A stretch of DNA of 64,000 nucleotides from Vibrio tetraodonis (GTDB lineage Bacteria; Pseudomonadota; Gammaproteobacteria; Enterobacterales; Vibrionaceae), in assembly GCF_003350295.1 (NCBI RefSeq), contig NZ_QLYY01000010.1, positions 62,001-126,000 of the forward strand, in the 5' to 3' direction. Positions 44,039 through 54,097 of this stretch are shown piece after piece. Below the pieces are notes generated by a model. The model saw nothing but the letters and a program-made list of their open reading frames with translations. It had not been told where the DNA came from and made no database searches. Position 1 is the stretch's first letter; every line of letters begins with the position of its first letter. The translations under genes and the position numbers were made by a program.

Positions 44039-45835
44039 ATGGATGAAAGAGCAAACACAATTAGCCGCTCTTGGCTAATAACTCAAGTAAAAAAGCACAA
44101 GTCGCGGCTGGTTGTAGCAAATTTTATTGCTATAGGTGCCACTTTGTTGAGTGTGCCAATTCCCCTACTCATGCCACTCATGGTCGATGAAGTGTTGTTA
44201 AATCAACCAGCTAAGGGCATAAAGGTAATGAACCTTGTATTGCCTAGTTCACTTCAGACGCCTTCCGGATACATATTTTTGACTCTTGGACTTGTGATTA
44301 TCATGCGAACCATGAGTCAAGCACTAAATATTCTACAAAGCCGACAATTTACGCTTGTATCAAAGAGCATTACATACAAGATGCGCAGCAAAATGCTCGA
44401 CAAACTTGGTCGTATAAGTATGAAACAATACGAAACAAGAGGTAGTGGAGGAATAAATGCTCATTTAGTCACCGATGTAGAAACCATTGATAAATTCATT
44501 GGCGCGACCCTAAGTAAATTTCTAATAGGCGTGCTCACTGTAATGGGTACAGCCGGGGTGCTTCTTTGGTTAGAGTGGCGTCTTGGGCTCTTCATTCTTT
44601 TGGTTAACCCTATTGTTATCTACTTCTCCCGCAAGTTAGGTAACAAAGTTAAGCACCTAAAGAAAAAAGAAAATCAATCCTTTGAGCACTTTCAAAATAA
44701 ACTGGTGGAGACTTTAGATGGTATCTATCAGTTACGTGCCGCCAATAAAGAACGAGATTTTCTTACTGAATTAAAAAAAGATGCAAACCAGATTCGGTTG
44801 GATGCGGATAAATACACATGGCAATCGGAGGCCGCTGGGCGTCTCTCCTTTCTCCTATTCCTTCTTGGTTTTGAGCTATTTCGCGCTATCGCCATGCTAA
44901 TGGTTTTGTTTAGCGATTTAACTATTGGCCAGATTTTTGCGGTATTTGGCTATCTTTGGTTTATGCTAGGTCCTGTTCAAGAGCTGCTTGGTATTCAGTT
45001 CTCATGGTATAGTGCAAAAGCAGCGATACAAAGAATTAACTCTCTACTGTCATTAGATGAAGAACGGCGCCCAACCAGTACAATCAACCCATTTAAACCT
45101 AATTCTCAAGTAGAAGTCAGTATAGAAAATGTTAACTTCTCGTATAACGAGGAGTCCAGAGTCCTGAACCATCTTAATCTTCAAATTCCAGCAGGAAAGA
45201 AAGTAGCGCTCGTTGGGACCAGTGGAGGTGGGAAGTCGACTCTAATTCAACTACTTCTTGGGGTTTATCATCAAGATTCAGGCATTATCAAATTCAATGG
45301 TAAAACCACCGAAGAGATAGGGTTTGATACCATTCGAAAAAACATTGCCGTTGTATTACAACAGCCTATATTGTTTAATGACACTTTAAGGAATAATCTT
45401 ACCCTAGGCTCAGATTTTGAAGATGCGGCGTTATGGAATGCATTAGAAATCGCGCAACTCGATGAAGTAACGAGTGAATTAAAAGAGGGGTTGGATACAC
45501 CAGTTGGGCGCAATGGTATTCGTTTATCTGGTGGTCAGAAACAAAGGTTAGCGATTGCACGTATGCTGTTGTCTAATCCGAAATTTGTTATCTTGGATGA
45601 AGCAACATCTGCGCTTGATACTTCTACAGAATCGGCCCTTCATCAAGCGCTAACTGCATTTTTGGATGGCCGTACAACCTTAATTGTTGCACATCGTCTA
45701 TCTGCGGTGAAGCAAGCTGATTTGATCTATGTTTTAGAAGATGGGCAAGTTACACAAGCAGGAACACATGTTGAGTTGGTTAAGCAAGAAGGTCTGTATC
45801 AAACTTTATATGGAAATGTTCAATCACACGCCTAA
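44039..45835 (+). CDS. ABC exporter, fused membrane and ATPase domains (ABCB type)
   Basis: 598 residues. Six membrane segments (about 30-310) form a type IV exporter domain. The ATPase domain (about 350-590) has Walker A VGTSGGGKST, Q-loop LQQPILF, signature LSGGQKQRLAIARML, Walker B FVILDEATSALD and H-loop AHRL. Substrate unknown (lipid, peptide or drug). ATG at 44039 (MDERANTISRSW), weak ribosome site; an upstream open frame overlaps msrC and is not used. It sits between msrC and letA, where E. coli has no gene. Confidence 0.88.
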   Translation: MDERANTISRSWLITQVKKHKSRLVVANFIAIGATLLSVPIPLLMPLMVDEVLLNQPAKGIKVMNLVLPSSLQTPSGYIFLTLGLVIIMRTMSQALNILQSRQFTLVSKSITYKMRSKMLDKLGRISMKQYETRGSGGINAHLVTDVETIDKFIGATLSKFLIGVLTVMGTAGVLLWLEWRLGLFILLVNPIVIYFSRKLGNKVKHLKKKENQSFEHFQNKLVETLDGIYQLRAANKERDFLTELKKDANQIRLDADKYTWQSEAAGRLSFLLFLLGFELFRAIAMLMVLFSDLTIGQIFAVFGYLWFMLGPVQELLGIQFSWYSAKAAIQRINSLLSLDEERRPTSTINPFKPNSQVEVSIENVNFSYNEESRVLNHLNLQIPAGKKVALVGTSGGGKSTLIQLLLGVYHQDSGIIKFNGKTTEEIGFDTIRKNIAVVLQQPILFNDTLRNNLTLGSDFEDAALWNALEIAQLDEVTSELKEGLDTPVGRNGIRLSGGQKQRLAIARMLLSNPKFVILDEATSALDTSTESALHQALTAFLDGRTTLIVAHRLSAVKQADLIYVLEDGQVTQAGTHVELVKQEGLYQTLYGNVQSHA

Positions 45836-45868
45836 ATCAAACCTCTATACTTATGAAGGGATAAGACA

Positions 45869-47143
45869 GTGTGCTCTCAACTTATAGATGATAACAATGA
45901 ATCGACTGAGAGTACATCACACATCCGTTTGTGCCATGGTTGCGAGCTTCCTATCAATCTTATCCTTTTGGATAAAGGCAAAAGTGCATACTGCCCTCGA
46001 TGTGGCACACATTTATACCGAGGAGGCTCCCCTTCTCTCTCCGGTAATCTAGCCTTGGCCATCGCGTGCCTTTTGCTTTATTTTCCATCACATTTTTTTC
46101 CTTTCATAAGCATCCGGTTGTTCGGTGTTATGATACCAGCCACCTTACCATCAGGTATTTATACTTTGTTTAATGAAGGGTTTATTTTCCTTTCTCTACT
46201 CATATTTTTCTGCAGTTCTATTGCTCCATTTTTTCTATGTGTTTCTGTTGTTACCGCTCATATAGGATTGAAAAGCAAACAGTTTAAGCTTTTAAAGTAC
46301 TCTTTATACACTATTAGACATCTCAAGACTTGGGTGATGATCGACGTGTTTCTTGTAAGTATCGCGATCTCTTGCTTTAAACTCCAAGATCATTCGGATA
46401 TCTATCTTGGCACCGGCTTATATGGCTTTATCATGTTACAATGTATGACACTGTTACTCGTCACACGAGTCAGTATCCATAGTTACTGGGAGAAATATAA
46501 ACCGGAACGGGGCTATCTTTTTAAAAAGCGAGAGCTTCACTGTCTCCATTGCCACCTTTCACAACCTTATAGCGACGTTTGCGCACGCTGCAAAAAGCCT
46601 ATTTTTCGTCGTAAACCGCATTCCATCAAAACAACTTGGGCATACATAGTTGCGGCAAGTCTTGCAATTTTCCCCGCAAATTTGATACCTATATCCATTC
46701 TAATAACCAATGGACGACGCGTCGAAGATACTATCTTTTCAGGGGTTGCATCACTAGTAAAAAGTGGTATGTGGGGAATCGCTTTGATCATTTTCGTTGC
46801 TAGCATAGCAGTTCCAGTAATAAAAATTTTGGGGCTCAGCTATCTACTTATTTCAATTCAGTTCAAACGACATTTGCTCCGGCGCCAAAGAATGGTTGTT
46901 TATTTCATTATCAAATGGATAGGAAGGTGGTCAATGATGGATCTATTTGTGATTTGTATTATGATGGCAGTCATTGATCGCGGCCAAATTCTCGACTTTA
47001 GCCCAGGCTTTGGCGCGGTTGCATTTGGCTTCGTAGTTTTACTAACTATGTTTGCCGCAGAAAGCCTCGATCCTCGACTAATTTGGGATGAAAGTTCGAT
47101 GAAGTCCGAAACCGACCGAAGAGAAGAAATATCAAATGGCTAA
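45869..47143 (+). CDS. letA: Intermembrane transport protein LetA (YebS, PqiA family)
   Basis: 424-residue inner-membrane partner of LetB. GTG start with AAGGGA 7-8 nt upstream. Two zinc-ribbon motifs, CHGC...CPRC (about 22-45) and CLHC...CARC (about 220), each precede four membrane segments, giving the PqiA duplication. LetA is thought to feed lipids into the LetB tunnel. It overlaps letB by 8 bp. Confidence 0.93.
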   Translation: MCSQLIDDNNESTESTSHIRLCHGCELPINLILLDKGKSAYCPRCGTHLYRGGSPSLSGNLALAIACLLLYFPSHFFPFISIRLFGVMIPATLPSGIYTLFNEGFIFLSLLIFFCSSIAPFFLCVSVVTAHIGLKSKQFKLLKYSLYTIRHLKTWVMIDVFLVSIAISCFKLQDHSDIYLGTGLYGFIMLQCMTLLLVTRVSIHSYWEKYKPERGYLFKKRELHCLHCHLSQPYSDVCARCKKPIFRRKPHSIKTTWAYIVAASLAIFPANLIPISILITNGRRVEDTIFSGVASLVKSGMWGIALIIFVASIAVPVIKILGLSYLLISIQFKRHLLRRQRMVVYFIIKWIGRWSMMDLFVICIMMAVIDRGQILDFSPGFGAVAFGFVVLLTMFAAESLDPRLIWDESSMKSETDRREEISNG

Positions 47144-49769
47144 TTCAACTCAAAATTCGCCTTTGTACTCACCTGATGTTAAAGGCAACAAAGGTATGTC
47201 ACCTTTGTGGTTACTCCCAGTCCTAGCGTTGATCTTGTCCGGTTGGTTAGTATTAAAGGCAATAAACGATGCAGGGGAACGTATTCAGATACATTTCTCG
47301 GATGCACAAGGCTTGATTGCAGGTCGAACTACAATACGTTATCACGGACTCGAAGTAGGTATAGTTCGTGACATCAAACTATCAGACGACCTGAGCAACA
47401 TTTACGTAGAGGCTGATATCTATCCCGAGGCAACGAAGCTTCTCTCACAGGATACCTTGTTTTGGATGGTCAAACCCACCGCAAGCTTATCTGGTATCTC
47501 TGGCCTAGATGCGCTGGTCTCTGGTAATTATATTGCTATTCAACCGGGCGATGAATCATCTGAGCCGCAAACAAAGTTCAACGCTTTAGAACGTCCCCCT
47601 GCCGATATTCGTGCACCCAGTGGCCTCAATATTACCCTGCGGGCTGATGACCTAGGGGGAATATCTATTGGATCGCAAATTGTTTACAGAAAGATTCCTA
47701 TCGGAGAAGTATACAGCTATCAATTAGATGGTAATGAAAAAAATGTTCTCATCCATGCGTCAATTCAAGACGAGTACAGAAGTATTATTACCGATGAAAG
47801 CCGCTTTTGGAATGTCAGTGGTTTAGGTGCGACCCTCGGGGTTCATGGGGTTGACCTCAAATTAGATAGCTTGAGTTCCTTGATTGGAGGCTCAATAGCT
47901 GTTGACTCTCCTGATGGAGGAGAGCCCGTTTCAGACAACAGCCGATTTAGACTTTATCCCGATCTAAAAACTGCTGGTCGAGGAATACCAATAAAAATAA
48001 CACTACCAGATGATAACAGGATAAGCCCTGCTGGTGCACCTATTATGTATCGCGGTATCGCCATTGGACAAATCACCGACTTACAGTTCAGTAACGGAAG
48101 AAAGGATATTGTTGCGCTTGCCGCCATTGAGCCTGTGTTTTCCGATATGTTAACTACTGGTAGTCACTTTATTTTGGAAGAAGCGAAAGTGTCGCTTTCT
48201 GGTATAGAGAATGTGACCAACTTATTAAAGGGCAACTATTTAACATTAATTGCAGGAAAAGGCGAGAAATCTCGTTACTTTACCGCTCTTAAAAAAGACG
48301 AATTTCATCAGAAACAATCCAATTCAACCTTTATTACACTGATAGCTGAAAATTCTTTTGGGCTGGAAGTGGGGGTCAATGTTCTTTTCAAAGGTATATC
48401 GGTCGGTGAGGTCACGAAAGTCTCTTTAGTCAAAAACAAAGTTCACATCGCTCTTCATATCGACAGCGACTACGCGTCACTTATAAAGTCAGAGAATCGA
48501 TTCTATGTAACTGGTAGTGCTACTGCGGAACTTACTGAGTCCGGGCTGAACGTCTCAGTCCCTCCGGCAAAACAACTGCTAACTGGCTCGATCAGTTTTA
48601 CCAGTGAAGGCGCTCGTTCTTCGAAGAAACAGTACAAGCTTTACCCTAGCCAGTCACTTGCCGAGCTGGCTCAATATAATGTTTCTGGCTCTGAGACTGT
48701 CACATTATTTGCGGAGCAATTACCGCCGGTAAACAAAGGGAGCCCCCTACTCTATAAAAATCTCAAAGTCGGTCGTATCTCTGAATTCAATCTTGTGAAA
48801 AATGGTGTTGAAGTAAAAGTAAGTATAGAAAAACAATACAAACATTTATTAACTGAAAATGCTGTGTTTTGGAACTATTCCGGCGTTGAAGTCGATGCAG
48901 GTCTCCATGGTATCAACGTCAAGGCTGCTCCGCTAAAATCGCTTATACAAGGCAGCATCGCATTTGATTCAATTACGGGGGTAGAGAATAAAAGTGGGGA
49001 CAAATGGTTACTCTACGAAAGTTTTAAAACTGCCAGAACATATGGCCGAACTATCACCCTAGTCGCTAAGGGCGAAAATCACATATCTAAGGGAACCAGT
49101 GTTAAATACAATGGTATAAAAGTGGGTGAAGCCGTATCTGTCACACCAGATTTTAAGCACGAAACGATGACAATTAAGCTCCGTTTACTGCCAGAATACG
49201 CTGATATTCTTGCTAAAGAGGACAGCTATTTTTGGATTGCACAGCCGACTTTAGGGTTAAGCGGCGTTAAGAACTTACAAAATTTCTGGGCGCCAGCAAT
49301 CAATGTGAAGCCAGGAAGCGGAAAAGCCACATTCAAGTTTAATCTACACAAGCAACCTTCAGATAGTGACGGAATAGCATTTACGCTTCAGAGCGAAACA
49401 CTAGGCGCAATTACTATTGCGACCCCTATTCTTTTTCGTGAAATGGAAGTGGGAAGGGTAATTCAGGTAGGTCTCGGTGAATTCGCTGATCGGGTAGTAT
49501 CTACGATTTCAATATCTCCTCAATATGCTTATCTGATCAGAAAAAATAGTGTTTTTTGGAATACTTCTGGTGTTGATGTGTCTATTGGCTTAGGAGGAGC
49601 CAATATAAAAGCAGGAACAATTGACAGTATTATTAAAGGTGGCATAACCTTCTCTACACCGGACAATGTCCCTCTTCAGCCGATAGCAGAGAGTGGCCAA
49701 TCTTTCTTTTTAAACTCAACTCCCGAAGAGTCATGGAAAATGTGGCGAATGCCCATACCAAAGCCATAG
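47136..49769 (+). CDS. letB: Seven-MCE-domain lipid tunnel protein LetB (YebT)
   Basis: 877 residues: one N-terminal membrane helix (PLWLLPVLALILSGWLVLKA) and seven tandem MCE domains, recognisable by repeated GxxIxYxGxxVGxV cores (e.g. AGRTTIRYHGLEVGIV, GSQIVYRKIPIGEV, GAPIMYRGIAIGQI, GVNVLFKGISVGEV, GSPLLYKNLKVGRI, GTSVKYNGIKVGEA, ATPILFREMEVGRV). Length and domain number equal E. coli LetB, which forms a stack of hexameric rings spanning the periplasm. Operon with letA. Confidence 0.95.
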   Translation: MANSTQNSPLYSPDVKGNKGMSPLWLLPVLALILSGWLVLKAINDAGERIQIHFSDAQGLIAGRTTIRYHGLEVGIVRDIKLSDDLSNIYVEADIYPEATKLLSQDTLFWMVKPTASLSGISGLDALVSGNYIAIQPGDESSEPQTKFNALERPPADIRAPSGLNITLRADDLGGISIGSQIVYRKIPIGEVYSYQLDGNEKNVLIHASIQDEYRSIITDESRFWNVSGLGATLGVHGVDLKLDSLSSLIGGSIAVDSPDGGEPVSDNSRFRLYPDLKTAGRGIPIKITLPDDNRISPAGAPIMYRGIAIGQITDLQFSNGRKDIVALAAIEPVFSDMLTTGSHFILEEAKVSLSGIENVTNLLKGNYLTLIAGKGEKSRYFTALKKDEFHQKQSNSTFITLIAENSFGLEVGVNVLFKGISVGEVTKVSLVKNKVHIALHIDSDYASLIKSENRFYVTGSATAELTESGLNVSVPPAKQLLTGSISFTSEGARSSKKQYKLYPSQSLAELAQYNVSGSETVTLFAEQLPPVNKGSPLLYKNLKVGRISEFNLVKNGVEVKVSIEKQYKHLLTENAVFWNYSGVEVDAGLHGINVKAAPLKSLIQGSIAFDSITGVENKSGDKWLLYESFKTARTYGRTITLVAKGENHISKGTSVKYNGIKVGEAVSVTPDFKHETMTIKLRLLPEYADILAKEDSYFWIAQPTLGLSGVKNLQNFWAPAINVKPGSGKATFKFNLHKQPSDSDGIAFTLQSETLGAITIATPILFREMEVGRVIQVGLGEFADRVVSTISISPQYAYLIRKNSVFWNTSGVDVSIGLGGANIKAGTIDSIIKGGITFSTPDNVPLQPIAESGQSFFLNSTPEESWKMWRMPIPKP

Positions 49770-49774
49770 AATCA

Positions 49775-49805
49775 AAAACGCAGTGTTAAAAGCTGCGTTT
49801 TTTGG
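49775..49805 (+). terminator. Terminator of letAB
   Basis: AAAACGCAG / TGTTAAAAG / CTGCGTTTT followed by TT; directly after the letB stop. Confidence 0.87.
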
Positions 49806-49850
49806 TTTAATTCGTTATCATTTTTACTATTTTGTGCACGAGATACCACT

Positions 49851-51275
49851 TTGCATCAAAACACTTATTTACCTGAAGAATTCTTACGCGAAATGCAGGC
49901 TATTATGCCTAGCGGGCATGATATGTCCGATTTCGCAGCCGCTTGCAGGCGTCCACTTCGTAAAAGCATACGTGTTAATACGCTAAAAATTTCTGTCGAT
50001 GCGTTCTATCAACGTGCATCTGATAAAGGCTGGCAGTTATCACCCATTCCATGGTGTGATGAGGGCTTTTGGATTGACGCTGATGAATCTATTACACCGC
50101 TGGGTAATACTGCTGAACATATGTGCGGTCTATTTTATATTCAAGAAGCCAGCTCGATGATGCCTGTATCAGCTCTGTTCAACAATCTAGAAGATGAATT
50201 TCGTACCATTCTAGATATGGCTGCAGCGCCTGGCTCTAAAACCACACAGATTGCTGCAAAGATGAACAATGAAGGCGTGCTTGTCGCAAACGAGTTTTCA
50301 TCCAGCCGTGTTAAAGTTCTGCATGCCAATATTGAGCGATGTGGTGTACGTAATTCTGCTCTTAGCAATTACGATGGTCGTGTGTTTGGGGGGTGGCTGC
50401 CAGAAAGCTTCGACGCCGTTCTTATTGATGCTCCATGCTCTGGCGAAGGGACGGTACGTAAAGACCCTGATGCGATGAAAAACTGGAGCAAAGAGGCTGT
50501 ATTAACCATATCTCAGACCCAGAAAGATTTAGTCGAAAGCGCCTTTCATGCATTAAAAACAGGTGGAGTAATGGTTTACTCGACTTGTACACTCAGTGTC
50601 GAAGAAAACCAACATGTTTGTCTTCACTTGAAGAATACATTCCCCGATTTAGTCTCTTTTGAATCCCTATCCTCGTTATTTTCAGGTGCGGATAAAGCGA
50701 TTACCGGGCATGGATTCTTACATGTATTCCCCCAAACCTATGATTGCGAGGGGTTCTTTGTAGCCAAAATCAAAAAGCTTGGAAGAACAACACCCCCTAG
50801 TGTAAAAAAACGCCTAGGAAAATTTCCATTTGAAAAAGCATCCAACAAGATAAAACAAGAGGTTGCCCATAAACTATATCAAAGTTTGAGTATTGAACTT
50901 CCTTCCCAATCAGATATATGGCTCAGAGATAAAGATGTCTGGTTATTCCCGAGTGCTTTGGAAGAATTTATTGGCGAATTTAGGTTTTCAAGAATGGGAA
51001 TTAAGATAGCTGAGTCTCACAAAAACGGCTATCGATGGCATCATCAAGTAGCGACTGCACTAGCATCAGGGGCAGAACCTAACTGTATTGAATTGACGAT
51101 TTCTGAGGCCAGAGACTGGTTCATGGGAAGAGATGTTAGACCGGAAAATCAATCAGGCAAAGGAGAGGCCATTATCAAACTTGGCGATGACGTAATAGGC
51201 CTCGGAAAGTGGGTCGGAAATCGATTGAAAAATGGGTTGCCCAGAGAGCTTGTACGCGATAAAAACTTATTTTAA
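49851..51275 (+). CDS. rsmF: 16S rRNA m5C1407 methyltransferase RsmF
   Basis: 474-residue Rossmann methyltransferase of the NOL1/NOP2/Sun family that makes m5C1407 in 16S rRNA. Motifs: ILDMAAAPGSKTTQIA (SAM binding), LIDAPCSGEGTVRKDP (Cys of motif IV), YSTCTLSVEENQ (catalytic Cys). The N-terminus MHQNTYLPEEFL matches the family if translation begins at TTG 49851; no ATG fits before residue 15. The C-terminal PUA-like domain is complete. Confidence 0.93.
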   Translation: MHQNTYLPEEFLREMQAIMPSGHDMSDFAAACRRPLRKSIRVNTLKISVDAFYQRASDKGWQLSPIPWCDEGFWIDADESITPLGNTAEHMCGLFYIQEASSMMPVSALFNNLEDEFRTILDMAAAPGSKTTQIAAKMNNEGVLVANEFSSSRVKVLHANIERCGVRNSALSNYDGRVFGGWLPESFDAVLIDAPCSGEGTVRKDPDAMKNWSKEAVLTISQTQKDLVESAFHALKTGGVMVYSTCTLSVEENQHVCLHLKNTFPDLVSFESLSSLFSGADKAITGHGFLHVFPQTYDCEGFFVAKIKKLGRTTPPSVKKRLGKFPFEKASNKIKQEVAHKLYQSLSIELPSQSDIWLRDKDVWLFPSALEEFIGEFRFSRMGIKIAESHKNGYRWHHQVATALASGAEPNCIELTISEARDWFMGRDVRPENQSGKGEAIIKLGDDVIGLGKWVGNRLKNGLPRELVRDKNLF

Positions 51276-51284
51276 ATTATTCTT

Positions 51285-51316
51285 ACCCACTAGGCAGTAT
51301 CCATAACCTAGTGGGT
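51285..51316. terminator. Hairpin between convergent rsmF and cvfB genes
   Basis: ACCCACTAGG / 12-nt loop / CCTAGTGGGT followed by CTCTCT; a likely shared terminator with a modest T content. Confidence 0.65.
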
Positions 51317-51335
51317 CTCTCTATAAAACGTCAGG

Positions 51336-52172
51336 TTAAGAAATCAGGCGTATCCCTTGCTCTTCAATCGCAATTTTTCCTTGTTTATACAACCCACCGA
51401 TGGTTTTCTTAAACGTCCCTTTACTTGTTCGAAACGTCGAGAAGATAATTTCGGGCGACGACTTGTCGTTTAAAGGCAAAAAGCCCCCTTTTTTCTCGAG
51501 TACATCAAGGATCTTTTCACTCAAGTCATCCATTTTGGCAACCCCTACTTTCTGTAAAGTAAGGTCAATTTTCCCATCCTCTCGAACACCTTTGACGTAT
51601 CCTTTTAATCGTCTCCCAATGAACAACTTACCAAAAACATCAGATTTGAAAATCATACCCCAATGTTGACCTTCAACAATAGCTTTAAAACCCAGATCAC
51701 TTCGCTCAGCGATAATCAAATCAACTTGTTGATTGCGTTGATAGTTGGCTGGTGTTTTATCTAACCACTTATTAAATTTAGTGGTTCCAACAATACGACC
51801 TGAAGCCTTATCGGTATAGACATACACTAGAATGCTTTGCCCTGCTGAAAATCGAGTTCGCTGCTCACTAAATGGAATGAGTAGATCTTTGTCTTTAATC
51901 CCCCAATCAGCAAATGCTCCGATACTACTGACACCTTCTATTTTCATCAGCCCAAACTCTCCTACTTGGGCTATCGGCGATTCAGTGGTAGCAACAAGTT
52001 GATTGTCAGAGTCAAAGTACAAGAAAACATCTATGAATTGACCAATTTCAGCACCTGATGGAGCAAATTTGTTTGGCAGTAAGCTCGTACCGTAATCACC
52101 TGCATCGAGAAATAGTCCGAAATCTGTTTTTTTGACGATTTCCAAGTGATTTATCTGTCCAACTTTAATCAT
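51336..52172 (-). CDS. cvfB: S1-domain RNA-binding protein, CvfB (YitL) family
   Basis: 278 residues: tandem S1-like OB domains (MIKVGQINHLEIVKKTDFGLFLD; VGEFGLMKIEGVSSIGAFADWGI; LDLTLQK-like end GKIDLTLQKVG) followed by a C-terminal winged helix (PEIIFSTFRTSKGTFKKTIGGLYKQGKI). The architecture matches CvfB. It binds RNA or single-stranded DNA; its role in vibrios is not known. Confidence 0.88.
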   Translation of the reverse strand: MIKVGQINHLEIVKKTDFGLFLDAGDYGTSLLPNKFAPSGAEIGQFIDVFLYFDSDNQLVATTESPIAQVGEFGLMKIEGVSSIGAFADWGIKDKDLLIPFSEQRTRFSAGQSILVYVYTDKASGRIVGTTKFNKWLDKTPANYQRNQQVDLIIAERSDLGFKAIVEGQHWGMIFKSDVFGKLFIGRRLKGYVKGVREDGKIDLTLQKVGVAKMDDLSEKILDVLEKKGGFLPLNDKSSPEIIFSTFRTSKGTFKKTIGGLYKQGKIAIEEQGIRLIS

Positions 52173-52263
52173 TTCAATGGTCTCTTACTAAATTTGAGGT
52201 CATTATAGCGAAACTCTGTTATGCTTTCGCGAGATAAAGAGAATTTTTTCAGGAGTATATTCT

Positions 52264-53649
52264 TTGATCACCGTTGATAAGCAGGACGGCATCACTCTCA
52301 AAATTTCCCATTCAATGGCTTCATCAAAAAAGTCAGACCTTGACCTCTATTTTTTCGTTCCAGGAGAACTAGGTTTAACACCTAATGTGCTTAAGGAAAA
52401 TGAAATTTATTATGAATCCATTATACAGAAACGTGCTTATTTCAGTGACAAAACACTCTTACCTTTAGTGCATAGCCGACTTGCAAAACGAGGCAGACTT
52501 TCTTCAACTCAATATCGTGTCAGTATTAGTTTGTTCGCTTACCAATATGTTATAGCTCTGGATAATGCCGTTAATGAGCTCAACAAGCACAATAGTGAGG
52601 CCGTTACCACAGAAGAAGTGGATGAAGTGATAGAACTTGCTCTAGACATTTTAAAAAAACTTAGGCGGAGTATTCCGTATGAAGAAAGTCAAAAGCGTTA
52701 CTATGCGAATATAGATAACTATTTATCATGGTACACAGGCCAACGCTTTATGTCTTTGATTGCACATATGCCACGAGAAGCGGACTATAAAACAATCAAA
52801 GAAAGATTACTCGCCATTGTAGAAAAGGAAGCAGCACATCGAAAACTAAATAACTATAATTCGAAAAATGTACGTGACGACGTAACAAGGCTAAGTAATA
52901 AAATGCGTCTGCTTCGCCGTTTGATTGAACACCCAGTCGTTTTAAAAGCAAAAACCCAGTCACTAGGTAAAAACATGAAACGTGTTGTTAAGGGCTCTGC
53001 AACTGGTTTTGTCATGGTGTTCGTGACTATTACAGCAATCTTAGCCAGAGACTACTGGGGGGAAATTACCGTCTCTTTCATTATTTGGATGTCTTTTGTG
53101 TATGCGCTTCGTGAAATATTTAAAGATGACCTTCGAGACGTGTTATGGCGGTGGATCAGAAAAGGGCGCCCAAAATGGAGAAAGTACTATCTCGATCCCA
53201 CAACAAACAAAGCCGTTGGTCAGAAATTAGAATGGTTAGACTATAGAAGTTTGCAAAAGCTTCCTGACCGGATACAGACCATACGTAAAAAACGAGTGGT
53301 GCAAAGAGAAGAACAGGTGCTTCATTATAGAAGCGAAACTGAAATGTCTACGTCCAAGTTTATGAGTGGTTACGAAGAAACACGTGAGTCCATGATGCTC
53401 AGCATGCGACCTTTGATGCGACTTATGGATAAAGGCTCAAACAAAGTTTACACCCTCAACAACAATCAAGTTAGTAAAGAAGCAGTTGAAAAACGGCATT
53501 TAATTAATCTAATTGCGAAAGAAGATAATCATAACGACGAACCGACTTATTACCGGTGGAAAATCGTCTTAAACAGAAACAAAATTGTCGCAATTGAGCA
53601 AGTGGATCTCGACACATCTACCCTGCCACTTTCTTCAACGACAGAGTAA
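52264..53649 (+). CDS. Conserved hypothetical membrane protein, 461 residues
   Basis: TTG start at 52264 with AGGAG 8 nt upstream gives MITVDKQDG. A soluble N-terminal part of about 230 residues (YFFVPGELGLTPNVLKENEIYYESII) is followed by two adjacent membrane helices (GFVMVFVTITAILA and ITVSFIIWMSFVYALREIF, about 240-280) and a basic, polar C-terminal domain (RKKRVVQREEQVLHYRSETE). No family with known function recognised. Its tail overlaps the convergent DUF4442 gene by 32 bp. Confidence 0.82.
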   Translation: MITVDKQDGITLKISHSMASSKKSDLDLYFFVPGELGLTPNVLKENEIYYESIIQKRAYFSDKTLLPLVHSRLAKRGRLSSTQYRVSISLFAYQYVIALDNAVNELNKHNSEAVTTEEVDEVIELALDILKKLRRSIPYEESQKRYYANIDNYLSWYTGQRFMSLIAHMPREADYKTIKERLLAIVEKEAAHRKLNNYNSKNVRDDVTRLSNKMRLLRRLIEHPVVLKAKTQSLGKNMKRVVKGSATGFVMVFVTITAILARDYWGEITVSFIIWMSFVYALREIFKDDLRDVLWRWIRKGRPKWRKYYLDPTTNKAVGQKLEWLDYRSLQKLPDRIQTIRKKRVVQREEQVLHYRSETEMSTSKFMSGYEETRESMMLSMRPLMRLMDKGSNKVYTLNNNQVSKEAVEKRHLINLIAKEDNHNDEPTYYRWKIVLNRNKIVAIEQVDLDTSTLPLSSTTE

Positions 53650-54097
53650 GAAGAAATTCCGCCATAGGCTCATCACCATGCAGTTTTGGGCAAATGGCGG
53701 TTATTTTAACCTGTTGATTGACTCGTTGACCAGTTGCAATTGTCTCATCTAACATTGCGTCAATTAACTCTCCATCATGACATAAAAAGTGGACATCACT
53801 TTCTGGCCTTTTCAGAAACTGTCCGTCTACAGCTTTGAATGCCAATGAAACTTTATGCCCTCTTGACTGCGCTTTGCTCATAGCCATAAAACCGCCAGCA
53901 ACATCAGCTCCCACGGCTAAGACACCAAAATACATACTGTTGAGATGATTTCTCGTTTTTCTCTTAAGCGGTATTTTTATTTCTACACTTTTTTCATTGA
54001 GCTGCAAAATTTTTGGACCACACAACCATATGAGCGGAACTTTGAAAAACCCAAACATTTTTAGATAGATATTGGCTTTATCGAGAGAAGAAATCAT
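53618..54097 (-). CDS. DUF4442 hot-dog fold (PaaI/YiiD-like thioesterase) protein
   Basis: 159 residues with the hot-dog pattern: KSVEIKIPLKRKTRNHLNSMYFGVLAVGADVAGGFMAM includes the central helix after the NHLNSMYFG turn. Probably acts on acyl-CoA or acyl-ACP, but no catalytic residue can be assigned. Tail-to-tail overlap with the preceding gene. Confidence 0.85.
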   Translation of the reverse strand: MISSLDKANIYLKMFGFFKVPLIWLCGPKILQLNEKSVEIKIPLKRKTRNHLNSMYFGVLAVGADVAGGFMAMSKAQSRGHKVSLAFKAVDGQFLKRPESDVHFLCHDGELIDAMLDETIATGQRVNQQVKITAICPKLHGDEPMAEFLLTLSLKKVAG

